NCBI GenBank assembly: GCA_025989215.1
Contig: JAPDNP010000002.1
Coordinates: forward strand, 372,001-436,000
Length of the DNA: 64,000 nt
Source of the DNA: Neisseriaceae bacterium JH1-16
GTDB lineage: Bacteria > Pseudomonadota > Gammaproteobacteria > Burkholderiales > Chromobacteriaceae
Reading direction: 5' to 3'
The translations under genes were made by a program, and so were the position numbers. Below the pieces are notes generated by a model that worked only from the letters and a program-made list of their open reading frames with translations, did no database searches and was not told where the DNA came from. Positions 1 to 8,266 of the stretch are shown piece after piece (positions within the stretch are counted from its first letter, which is position 1; each line of letters opens with the position of its first letter).

Positions 1-252
<252 letters not shown>

Positions 253-654
253 GAATTGCATACGTGGACGCCGCCCGGATTGGAAGTTCCGGGGCACGAA
301 CGGAGATTTCCGATTGGCGTGCGGCATCCCTTTCAGGATGGTCAGATGCGAAACGGCTTACTCCTTCGCCAGTCCATGGGCCGTGGCGCTCGCATCTAAC
401 TTCTACCGAGTCTCCACTTTTTTCTGACGTCAGGACGACTGACTTTTCGTCCAAGTTTTTTGCCTTCGGCTTCGTGCGTACCACCCCGGCATGTGAGCAC
501 TCAATGAGCGGCCCCCCGCTCGAACTGAGAAATGGTCGCGAGCACAGTCATGCAGAACCTGTCGGATTCCAGCAATGACGAGTGTGTCGGACAATCCAGT
601 TCTTCGGCAGCCAAGGGGATGTTAGCCACTGAACAAGATAGGAGCCGTACTATC
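253..654. other. Intergenic, no gene seen
   Basis: About 400 bp between the flavohaemoglobin end and the formate dehydrogenase start. It has short open frames in several phases but none with a ribosome binding site or a recognisable product. It probably carries the promoter of the formate dehydrogenase gene, but no convincing -35/-10 pair was identified. Confidence 0.5.
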
Positions 655-1815
655 ATGTCGAAAGTCCTATGCGTCCTTTATCCCGACCCGGCCCCCGGAT
701 ATCCGCCGCACTATGTTCGAGATGAGATCCCAATCATCACCACCTACGCCGATGGCCAGATGGCCCCTACTCCAACGGAACCTCTCGGATTTAGGCCGGG
801 CGAACTCGTCGGGTCGGTCTCGGGCGAACTGGGTCTTCGCAGCTATCTGGAGAAGCTCGGCCACGAACTCATCGTGACCAGCGACAAAGATGGCCCGAAC
901 TCGGAGTTTGAGAAGATGCTTCCTGACGCGGAAGTGGTCATCTCTCAGCCTTTCTGGCCGGCGTATCTAACCAAAGAACGGATCATCAAGGCAAAGAAGC
1001 TGAAGCTCGCTTTAACTGCCGGTATCGGCTCCGATCATATCGATCTCGAGGCGGCCGCCCATGCGCATATAACCGTGGCCGAGGTTACCGGCTCGAATAG
1101 CGTCAGCGTGGCAGAGCATGTCGTGATGGTTATGCTATCGATGGTCCGCAATTACCTACCTTCACACGAAATCGCTGTTCATGGCGGATGGAACATTGCC
1201 GACTGCGTCTCTCGCAGCTACGACATAGAAGGTATGCATTTCGGCACGATCGGCGCTGGCCGGATCGGTCTTGCGGTGCTGCGCAGGCTCAAGCCCTTCG
1301 GGCTGCATTTGCACTACACTCAGCGGCACCGGCTGAGTTCAGAGATCGAGCAGGAATTAGGCTTAATTTTCCACCCCGATGCCGAAACGCTCGTGAGCGC
1401 CGTAGATTTCGTCAATCTCCAGATACCGCTTTACCCCTCAACCGAGCATTTGTTCGATGACAAGATGTTCGCCAGAATGAAGCGTGGCTCCTATCTCATC
1501 AACTCGGCGCGCGGAAAACTGGTTGACCGTGACGCCGTTGTGCGCGCGGTTACGTCCGGTCACATCGCAGGCTACGCTGGTGACGTGTGGTTCCCTGAAC
1601 CAGCGCCGCCGGACCATCCTTGGCGTACCATGCCTTTCAATGGCATGACACCGCATATATCTGGGACCTCGCTATCCGCACAAGCACGCTATGCCGCAGG
1701 TACCCTGGAGATCCTGGAGAGCTATTTCGGTGGAGTCCCCATCCGTGAAGAATATCTCATCGTTGACGGTGGGGTACTGGCTGGCACAGGTGCCAAGTCC
1801 TACAGGCTGACGTAA
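655..1815 (+). CDS. fdh: NAD-dependent formate dehydrogenase
   Basis: This cytoplasmic enzyme oxidises formate to CO2 with NAD+ and has no metal or molybdenum. The 386-residue product resembles the well-studied Pseudomonas sp. 101 enzyme across its length. The N-terminus is MSKVLCVLYPDP. Conserved blocks follow in order: SGELGLRSYLE, VISQPFWPAYLT (formate binding), LALTAGIGSDHIDL, the NAD-binding GTIGAGRIG, YAGDVWFPEPAP, and the catalytic His region GMTPHISGT. Known FDHs have an Asn-Ser or Ser-Ile pair where this one has TGSNSVSVAEHV. The ATG at 655 is preferred over upstream in-frame starts because AGGAG lies 10 bases before it and the known family begins here. It sits beside an NO-detoxification gene and upstream of IS remnants. 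It could supply NADH during nitrosative or oxidative stress, but that link is inference. Confidence 0.95.
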   Translation: MSKVLCVLYPDPAPGYPPHYVRDEIPIITTYADGQMAPTPTEPLGFRPGELVGSVSGELGLRSYLEKLGHELIVTSDKDGPNSEFEKMLPDAEVVISQPFWPAYLTKERIIKAKKLKLALTAGIGSDHIDLEAAAHAHITVAEVTGSNSVSVAEHVVMVMLSMVRNYLPSHEIAVHGGWNIADCVSRSYDIEGMHFGTIGAGRIGLAVLRRLKPFGLHLHYTQRHRLSSEIEQELGLIFHPDAETLVSAVDFVNLQIPLYPSTEHLFDDKMFARMKRGSYLINSARGKLVDRDAVVRAVTSGHIAGYAGDVWFPEPAPPDHPWRTMPFNGMTPHISGTSLSAQARYAAGTLEILESYFGGVPIREEYLIVDGGVLAGTGAKSYRLT

Positions 1816-1954
1816 ACCTAGGCGTAGGCGTCTCTTGATCCTTCTGAGTCTGAACAGCGATTTCGCGGCAAGCTGGACAGGCATTTCACATAGAGGTTTC
1901 GCGCAATTGGCGCAAAGTTCTGAGCCGGGTGATCTGCGGTGCTGTCGTCCATAT

Positions 1955-2300
1955 ATGCATAAGTCGGGCTCGGGCCAAGTTACCCCTACCTCAGCCGAAT
2001 TTCAGGCGAGCGCGGCCGTCACCGGCATGCCGAGCCGGTTGAACGTATTCAGAATGGCGCAACGCACCTGTACCTCAGCGACCTGCCGTTCCGGTAAGCG
2101 AGCCGCCAGTCGTTCACCCAATAACTTGAAACGTCCCATGGTCGTCTCCACCAGGCTGCGCCGATGGTAGCCACTCCACTTCTTCCAGAGCCCCAACCCA
2201 GATGCTTGGCGGCAGCCAAGGTGGCATTCCAAGCTTGAGCGAAATCAGCGCGGTCTTTCCAAGGCTTGTCGCTCCGCCTCGGCTGCACGATGACCTCCGC
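1955..2300 (-). mobile_element. IS5-family remnant, 3' part of transposase
   Basis: On the minus strand, frames can be joined to read a typical IS5-family transposase end: QPRRSDKPWKDRADF, then LWKKWSGYHRRSLVET, then QVAEVQVRCAILNTF. The catalytic YHRRSLVE region is therefore present, but the N-terminal half is missing and there are at least two frameshifts. The left edge, tgcataagt followed by a GGCCAAG-containing stretch, matches the terminal inverted repeat of the related element at 17058-17691. The right edge runs into the cydB remnant near 2350. This is a dead fragment. Its insertion or later deletion probably removed the front of the bd oxidase operon that once stood here. Confidence 0.8.
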
Positions 2301-2349
2301 CCCCTACGATGAACCACCCGATAGAAGCCTCGGGTACCCCCGGCGACAC

Positions 2350-2540
2350 CGTGGCAAGTGGCCGCTCCGCACAGCAGCAAGGCCTTCGCGTTGGTCGGCA
2401 CATTGATGATGCATCCCAATCATCCTGGCCTACACTACGCTGGGTTACTGGGTGTTCCGCAGCATGTTACGCGAGAGCAACAGCGGCTTTTACCGCCTCT
2501 CCCCGCCCGGCCTCGTCGGGCAGCCCATCAACGACGTGAG
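2350..2540 (+). pseudogene. cydB/cioB 3' remnant (cytochrome bd oxidase subunit II)
   Basis: Two adjacent frames together read like the last transmembrane helix of a CydB: HSSKAFALVGTLMM in one frame, then PIILAYTTLGYWVF in the next, joined by a frameshift near 2425. Compare the intact copy at 14116-15126, which has HSSQLFALVGTVIILPIIIVYN in the same place and ends in a VFRGKVRE motif. The tail here reads VFRSMLRE and then diverges. Everything before the last helix is gone, and an IS5 remnant takes its place. The DUF2474-like microprotein gene follows at once, as in cyanide-insensitive oxidase operons, which supports the assignment. Confidence 0.65.
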
Positions 2541-2548
2541 ATCGCATC

Positions 2549-2674
2549 ATGAGCACCTACAAGACGAGCAAATCCAGGCAATGGCTCTGGTTCATCGGTC
2601 TGTGGCTGGCCGGCGTAGCGACGATAGCGCTAGTTGCGTCACTCCTCCACCTGCTGATTGATCTGGTGAGCTAG
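2549..2674 (+). CDS. DUF2474-like single-helix microprotein of bd oxidase operons
   Basis: A 41-residue frame, too short for most gene finders, begins MSTYKTSKSRQWLWFIG and continues as a single hydrophobic helix rich in Leu, Ala and Val, ending LLIDLVS. Length, the Trp-rich start of the helix and position right after a cydB end fit the DUF2474 family, small membrane proteins encoded downstream of cydAB/cioAB. Such proteins are thought to be accessory subunits of the oxidase, by analogy with CydX. The cydA and most of cydB of this operon are lost here, so the gene may be an orphan without a function. Neither intact bd operon in the window has an obvious copy after its cydB. Confidence 0.6.
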   Translation: MSTYKTSKSRQWLWFIGLWLAGVATIALVASLLHLLIDLVS

Positions 2675-2898
2675 CCCTGCCCTACAGTCGACATCTTCCG
2701 GTTTCGTCGGGTGACAGCTCCCGTCCTTGCTGATGGGGAAAAGAGACTGGCCATGGCCAAGAGCGTTGTTAATGAAATGGACGCCCTCTTCCGGAACCGA
2801 CATCGCGGTGCCACTGTGAGTTTGAAACCAACTCATTGATCGAAAGAAGCGCCACCATAAACATGGACTGTCCCTAGAACCGTAGACACACTCGACCC

Positions 2899-3157
2899 TC
2901 ACGCCGAGGTCCGCTCAAAGGCCTCGGGACTGACGCCGCCCAGGTGACTGTGGTGGCGGGTAGCGCGAAAGCCACCAAATAGAAACACGGTGTAGAGACC
3001 TGTTACTGCCGGCATACCGGCGATGCGCGCATAGCCCAACACTTGTGGGATATTCGGCCAGTGCATCGCGTACATGACGCAACGAGCTGCCGGCCAACAC
3101 CTGCTCGACTGCCTCACACTTGAGTAACTCGGGAAAACTTCTACGGCCCTTGGTCAT
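2899..3157 (-). mobile_element. IS3-family deletion remnant
   Basis: On the minus strand the fragment opens with MTKGRRSFPELLKCEAVEQVLAG, a degenerate OrfA start of IS3-type elements. About 60 codons later it reads TRHHSHLGGVSPEAFE, the usual extreme C-terminus of an IS3 OrfB integrase. The whole middle, including the DDE core, is missing and the frames no longer match. It is therefore an internal-deletion relic. Together with the IS5 pieces it marks this stretch as a recombination hot spot. Confidence 0.65.
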
Positions 3158-3463
3158 GAACTCTCCTTGGGGGCGGATTATCCATCCTTAAGTCCCCCCC
3201 TCCCCCGAATCCGAGACATACCACCTTCCTCGACCCGTTTAAGTTCGGCCGCCCTGTACAGAAAAGAGTCCACATCGACGTTTGCTAAACGTATGGATTT
3301 ACCCCAGAAGTCCGAGAACGCCCCCTTCACGCACACCGAGCCCGCGCGGGCTCTAGTTCATCCCCCATCTCAACAAAGGAAAAAGCCGCACGCTCACAGG
3401 CCAACTTCCATGCAGCTCGTTCTATAACTCCTAAGATAATCCGACGGATGAACATCTTATCCA
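3158..3463. other. Intergenic, upstream of the encapsulin operon
   Basis: About 300 bp with no supported gene, including a C-rich run near 3196. It presumably contains the promoter of the DyP-encapsulin operon; no convincing promoter could be pinpointed. The stretch before the DyP start is AT-richer than the flanks. Confidence 0.45.
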
Positions 3464-4513
3464 ATGAGCACACAGACTCCCGAACCGCAAGCCGTATTCA
3501 GCCCAGTTACCCGCAGCGCGATGTTCATCGTTGCGACGCTCTCCGGCGGCGCTGACCACGCTGACACCGTGCGCGCATGGTGTGCCGATATTGGAATGCA
3601 CATTCGCTCAGTCGGAAGACGCATTCCATCCGGCAATCTGTCATGCGTCTGCGGCTTCAGCTCACACGCATGGGACATCCTGTTCGGCCCCCCCCGTCCA
3701 GCGTTACTTCATCCTTTCCGAGAAGTCGGCTCTGGCGCACGCGTTGCTGTCGCGACACCGGGCGATATCCTGCTGCACATTCGCGCCGACGATATGGGCC
3801 TCTGCTTCGAACTCGCCACACAACTGATCGGCAAGCTTGGTGAAGCCGTGAAAGTCGTCGATGAAGTGCATGGTTTTCGCTACTTCGATCAGCGCGCAAT
3901 GATCGGTTTCGTCGACGGCACGGAGAACCCAATAGGAAGCGAGGCGGTTGACTCCACCGTCATCGGTGACGAGGACCGACAGTTCGCTGGCGGCAGTTTC
4001 GTCATCGTGCAGAAGTATCTACACGATATGGCCGGCTGGAACACGCTTACCGTAGAAATGCAGGAACGCATCATCGGCCGAACGAAGCTGTCGAATATCG
4101 AGCTCGATGAGGAGATCAAACCTTCATCGTCACACAGCTCGCTGACAACACTGGTCGAAAATGGACAAGAGGTGAAGATTCTTCGCGACAACATGCCATT
4201 CGGCCATCCCGGCACGGGAGAATTCGGCACCTATTTCATAGGCTATGCCCGTTCACCTGAACCGATCGAGCAGATGCTCGAGAACATGTTCGTCGGGCGA
4301 CCACCGGGAAATTACGATCGACTGCTTGATTATAGCCGTGCCGTCACAGGCAACCTTTTCTTCGTCCCATCAGCAAACCTACTCGAAATACTCGGGACCA
4401 GCGCCGTAAATGCCACCGCTCCCCTCCAACACACTTCCACCTCGTCAATCGAGTCTCTCCAAAAAGGCTCATTAAATATTGGATCGCTCAAAGGAACCAA
4501 CCAATATGAATAA
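3464..4513 (+). CDS. DyP-type peroxidase with encapsulin-targeting tail
   Basis: A 349-residue haem peroxidase of the dye-decolorising family, class seen with encapsulins. Visible hallmarks are the GXXDG motif in GFVDGTENP, which supplies the distal Asp, the His in KPSSSHSSLTT expected to be the proximal haem ligand, and the EFGTYFIGYARSP block with the distal Arg region. The core ends at about residue 305 (LFFVPSANLLE). It is followed by a flexible Ser/Thr-rich linker and the peptide GSLNIGSLKG, the classic cargo-loading peptide for type 1 encapsulins. The protein should therefore be packed inside the shell encoded by the next gene, whose ATG overlaps this stop by 8 bases. It has no secretion signal. 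Substrate in vivo is unknown; peroxide-dependent oxidation or iron-linked stress defence is the family expectation. Confidence 0.93.
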   Translation: MSTQTPEPQAVFSPVTRSAMFIVATLSGGADHADTVRAWCADIGMHIRSVGRRIPSGNLSCVCGFSSHAWDILFGPPRPALLHPFREVGSGARVAVATPGDILLHIRADDMGLCFELATQLIGKLGEAVKVVDEVHGFRYFDQRAMIGFVDGTENPIGSEAVDSTVIGDEDRQFAGGSFVIVQKYLHDMAGWNTLTVEMQERIIGRTKLSNIELDEEIKPSSSHSSLTTLVENGQEVKILRDNMPFGHPGTGEFGTYFIGYARSPEPIEQMLENMFVGRPPGNYDRLLDYSRAVTGNLFFVPSANLLEILGTSAVNATAPLQHTSTSSIESLQKGSLNIGSLKGTNQYE

Positions 4514-5306
4514 CCTACACCGAGAACTGGCCCCAATCTCCAACGATGCCTGGTCGCAGATTGAAGAGGAAGTGGCGCGTACCTTCAAACGGTCCGTCGC
4601 AGGACGGCGCGTGGTGGACGTAAAGAGCCCGGGGGGCTCCGGGCTGGCGGGTGTGGGCACAGGTCACCAGCACGAAATTACAGCGCCACAACCAGGCGTC
4701 AGCGCCAGGCTCCGCGAAATAAAAGCACTGGTCCAATTGACTGTACCGTTCGAACTTCAGCGCGATGCCATCGATGACGTAGAACGTGGCGCGAGCGACT
4801 CCGACTGGCAACCGGCAAAAGATGCAGCGAAGAAGCTCGCATATGTCGAAGATCGAGCGATCCTCGACGGCTACAAGTCCGCAGGCATCGTAGGCATCCG
4901 CGAAGGCTCATCAAATCCGCAGATCACATTACCTGCCGACATCGGCGACTATCCAGATGTGATAAGCAAAGCTCTTGAGACGTTGCGATTCGCCGGCGTC
5001 GACGGCCCCTATTCCGTGCTGCTCGGCGCTGACGCATACACCGCGCTCGACGAGGCACGCGACCACGGCTATCCAGTCATCGAGCATATTAAAAAGATAA
5101 TCAACGGCGAGATAATCTGGGCCCCGGCAATTGATGGGGGCAGCGTACTGTCGATGCGCGGTGGAGATTTCGAGTTGCACCTTGGAGATGACCTATCGAT
5201 CGGCTATGTTAGCCATACGGACAAGGTCGTGCGGCTCTATCTGCGTGAGACGCTTACATTCTTGATGTTAACGAGTGAAGCATCTGTTTCAGTGGCAATG
5301 CCATAA
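4506..5306 (+). CDS. Encapsulin nanocompartment shell protein (family 1)
   Basis: A 266-residue HK97-fold shell protein of the linocin/encapsulin family. It starts MNNLHRELAPIS and AWSQIEEEVARTFKR, the N-terminal helix that lines the inner wall and binds cargo peptides. It continues with GRRVVDVKSPGG, the YVEDRAILDGY segment and the C-terminal LYLRETLTFLMLTSEASV strand. It assembles into a closed icosahedral cage around the DyP peroxidase. The ATG at 4506 is chosen because it gives the family N-terminus, has AAGGA 10 bases upstream and overlaps the DyP stop, which suggests translational coupling. A disaggregase gene follows 105 bp later on the same strand. Confidence 0.95.
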   Translation: MNNLHRELAPISNDAWSQIEEEVARTFKRSVAGRRVVDVKSPGGSGLAGVGTGHQHEITAPQPGVSARLREIKALVQLTVPFELQRDAIDDVERGASDSDWQPAKDAAKKLAYVEDRAILDGYKSAGIVGIREGSSNPQITLPADIGDYPDVISKALETLRFAGVDGPYSVLLGADAYTALDEARDHGYPVIEHIKKIINGEIIWAPAIDGGSVLSMRGGDFELHLGDDLSIGYVSHTDKVVRLYLRETLTFLMLTSEASVSVAMP

Positions 5307-5411
5307 AAAACCGTCAAGCAATAAGTGCATTAGCATTATTCAATGCCACGAGCGTTCCAACTTCTAACCCCTGGAAATGCGAGCGCCTTAACTGATGGAG
5401 GTTACTCCGCC

Positions 5412-8123
5412 GTGTCTACACTCTGCGATATTTGTCATGCCCGCCCCGCTGTCGCACGCGTATCAGTAATGCAAGATGGTGAGCGTAAATCGCTCTCAAT
5501 ATGCGACTATCACTACCGCCAATTGATGCGGCATCAAAGCATGCTCAATCCATTCGATTCTCTACTGGGTGGTGGAGGCAGCCTGTCGCGCTTCTTTGGC
5601 AGCGGTTTCGGCGACGAAGAGCAGCCTCTCTCCGCTGAGGTGCCACGCGAATCCGTCGATGCAACCGACGCATTCAGCGAACAGACGATCGAATTGCTTC
5701 AGCGTGCAGCGGAAAAAGCCCATGAATTGCAGCGTAGCGAACTCGACACCGAGCATCTGTTATATGTACTCGCCGACACCGACGTGTGCGCGGCGCTGTT
5801 AAAGGAGCTGAAACTCTCGCCGCAGGACATCAAGGGCTACATCGACACGCACGCGCAAGTCGGCACCGCCGACCCGAGCGCGCAGATCGATAAGATGACC
5901 ATCTCACCACGGCTGAAGAAAGCCTTTCAGTTTGCCTTCCAAGCGTCACGCGATCTTGGCCACTCGTATGTCGGGCCTGAACACTTGCTGATCGGCCTCG
6001 CGGCGGTGCCGGAAAGCATTGCAGGCACACTCCTGAAGAAGTACGGTGTAACGCCTGAAGCGTTGCGGCAAAAGGTGGTCAAAGTGGTCGGTAAGGGTGC
6101 GGAGGATGGTCGCGTCGAAGCGTCGACCGGCACCCCCAACCTCGACAAGTTCGGCAGAGATCTCACCGCGATGGCGCGCCAGGGCAAACTCGACCCAGTG
6201 CTCGGCCGTGCGCAGGAGATCGAAAGCACGATCGAGGTGCTCGCCCGACGCAAGAAGAACAACCCTGTGCTGATCGGCGAACCCGGCGTCGGCAAGACGG
6301 CGATCGTCGAGGGACTCGCTCAGCGCATCGTCAATGGCGACGTGCCGGAAGTATTGCGCGGTAAGCGACTCGTCGAAGTGAACATCAATTCGATGATCGC
6401 GGGCGCGAAATATCGCGGCGAATTCGAGGAGCGCGCCAAGCAGTTGATCGACGAGGTCACGGCGAAGCAAGACGAACTGATCCTGTTCATTGACGAGCTG
6501 CATACGATCGTTGGTGCGGGACAAGGCGGCGGCGAAGGCGGCCTCGACATCGCCAACGTACTGAAGCCCGCGCTCGCTCGCGGCGAGCTGAGTCTGATCG
6601 GCGCTACAACGCTCAACGAGTATCAGAAGTACATCGAAAAAGACGCTGCACTCGAGCGACGCTTCCAGCCAGTGCTCGTGCCCGAGCCGACGGTCGAACA
6701 GACCATTGTTATTTTGCGCGGTCTACGCGACAAGCTCGAGGCGCACCATCAAGTGACCTTTACCGACGATGCGTTCGTTGCGGCCGCTGAATTCGCGGAC
6801 CGTTACATCACGTCGCGCTTCCTACCCGACAAGGCCATCGATCTTATCGACCAGGCAGCAGCGCGGGTTCGGATTAGTTCGACATTGCGGCCTGCCAATA
6901 TCCAGGAGCTGGAAGCGGAAATCGCTCAGCTTAAGCGTGAGCAGGACTATGCATCGTCGCGTAAGCGTTTCGACGAAGCGAAAAACTTCGAGGAACGCAT
7001 CGGTGAGAAGCAAAAGCACCTCGATGAGCTGACTGAGGCCTGGCAACGCAAAACCGGATCAGAAACGCTCGAAGTGACGGTGGCGTCGGTGGCGGAAGTC
7101 GTATCGCGCCTCACCGGCATTCCGGTCGCGGAACTCACGCAGGAGGAACGCCAGAAGCTACTCAAGATGGAGGAGCAGCTGCGCGAGCGCGTGGTCGGCC
7201 AGAACGATGCCGTGGTCGCGGTGAGCGATGCGGTGCGGCTCTCGCGGGCGGGACTCGGCCAGGAGCATAGGCCGATCGCGACATTCCTGTTCCTCGGGCC
7301 CACCGGCGTAGGCAAGACCGAACTCGCGAAGGCCCTCGCCGAAACCGTTTTCGGCGATGAGCAGTCGATTATCCGCATCGACATGTCCGAATACATGGAG
7401 CGGCACGCAGTCGCGCGCCTGATCGGCGCGCCTCCGGGCTACGTCGGTTACGAAGAAGGCGGTCAGTTGACCGAACGCGTGCGGCGACGCCCCTATAGCG
7501 TGATCCTGCTTGACGAGATCGAGAAGGCGCACCCGGACGTCTACAACGTGCTGCTGCAGGTGTTTGATGACGGGCGCCTTACCGACGGCAAGGGGCGCGT
7601 GGTCGACTTCAGCAACACGATTCTGATCGCGACCAGCAACCTCGGCGCCGCCATCATCATGGACAACCTCGAACAGCCCGAGGCTGAGCGCAAGACCGAC
7701 AAAGCGATCCGCGAGGAACTGATGCAGGTGCTCAAGGGGCACTTCCGTCCCGAGTTCCTAAACCGGATCGACGAGATCATCGTGTTCCACGCGCTCTCGA
7801 AGGAAAACATTCGCTCCATCGTGCAGATCCAGCTCGATCGCGTGATACGCACCGCGGCGGCCCAGGACATCACCCTCAAAATCGGCGATTCGCTCGCCGA
7901 CCACCTAGTCGAGGCCGGCTATCAACCCGAGTTCGGCGCACGCGAATTGAAACGCCAGATACGTCAAGAAGTCGAAACGCGGCTCGCGAAAGAGATTCTC
8001 AGCGATGCACTGAAACCGGGAGATAGTGTTGAGATTGACTACGATAAGGAAAGCGGCGAAGTAAAGTTCAACAAAGACTCGGCCCCTCCTGAGGAGGTGA
8101 AGGACGGCAAAGCCACGTCTTGA
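5412..8123 (+). CDS. ClpG/ClpK-like AAA+ disaggregase with zinc-finger N-terminus
   Basis: A two-ring Clp/Hsp100 ATPase of about 903 residues. The N-terminus has a CDIC...ICDYH arrangement (Cys-x2-Cys and Cys-x2-His) that looks like a small metal-binding finger, then a Gly-rich linker and a Clp N domain. Next come the first AAA+ module with Walker A GEPGVGKT, a short UVR-like coiled middle segment (residues about 500-550) and the second AAA+ module with GPTGVGKT and a D2 small domain. After Walker B of module 2 I see no IGF/LGF-type tripeptide for docking to ClpP, so it probably works as a stand-alone disaggregase like ClpG/ClpK rather than a protease partner. GTG 5412 is preferred because GGAGG lies 10 bases upstream; an ATG at 5343 has no binding site. 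It is codirectional with the encapsulin operon. Confidence 0.85.
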   Translation: MSTLCDICHARPAVARVSVMQDGERKSLSICDYHYRQLMRHQSMLNPFDSLLGGGGSLSRFFGSGFGDEEQPLSAEVPRESVDATDAFSEQTIELLQRAAEKAHELQRSELDTEHLLYVLADTDVCAALLKELKLSPQDIKGYIDTHAQVGTADPSAQIDKMTISPRLKKAFQFAFQASRDLGHSYVGPEHLLIGLAAVPESIAGTLLKKYGVTPEALRQKVVKVVGKGAEDGRVEASTGTPNLDKFGRDLTAMARQGKLDPVLGRAQEIESTIEVLARRKKNNPVLIGEPGVGKTAIVEGLAQRIVNGDVPEVLRGKRLVEVNINSMIAGAKYRGEFEERAKQLIDEVTAKQDELILFIDELHTIVGAGQGGGEGGLDIANVLKPALARGELSLIGATTLNEYQKYIEKDAALERRFQPVLVPEPTVEQTIVILRGLRDKLEAHHQVTFTDDAFVAAAEFADRYITSRFLPDKAIDLIDQAAARVRISSTLRPANIQELEAEIAQLKREQDYASSRKRFDEAKNFEERIGEKQKHLDELTEAWQRKTGSETLEVTVASVAEVVSRLTGIPVAELTQEERQKLLKMEEQLRERVVGQNDAVVAVSDAVRLSRAGLGQEHRPIATFLFLGPTGVGKTELAKALAETVFGDEQSIIRIDMSEYMERHAVARLIGAPPGYVGYEEGGQLTERVRRRPYSVILLDEIEKAHPDVYNVLLQVFDDGRLTDGKGRVVDFSNTILIATSNLGAAIIMDNLEQPEAERKTDKAIREELMQVLKGHFRPEFLNRIDEIIVFHALSKENIRSIVQIQLDRVIRTAAAQDITLKIGDSLADHLVEAGYQPEFGARELKRQIRQEVETRLAKEILSDALKPGDSVEIDYDKESGEVKFNKDSAPPEEVKDGKATS

Positions 8124-8266
8124 GACAGCGGAGTGCACAAGATCCCGAAGAAAGCCTGAATAGTCGAAATTGTCCGTAAATTTAAGCCGCCATGCGGCGT
8201 AACCCAAGCAGCATCCAGGGTTCCTGGAGCGGCTCATGAAGTTCCTGGTTCATGGAGATCACAAAC

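Noticed and set aside
2639-2902. 87-codon minus-strand frame before the IS3 remnant
   Set aside because: No similarity to transposases or other families; it overlaps the microprotein gene end.
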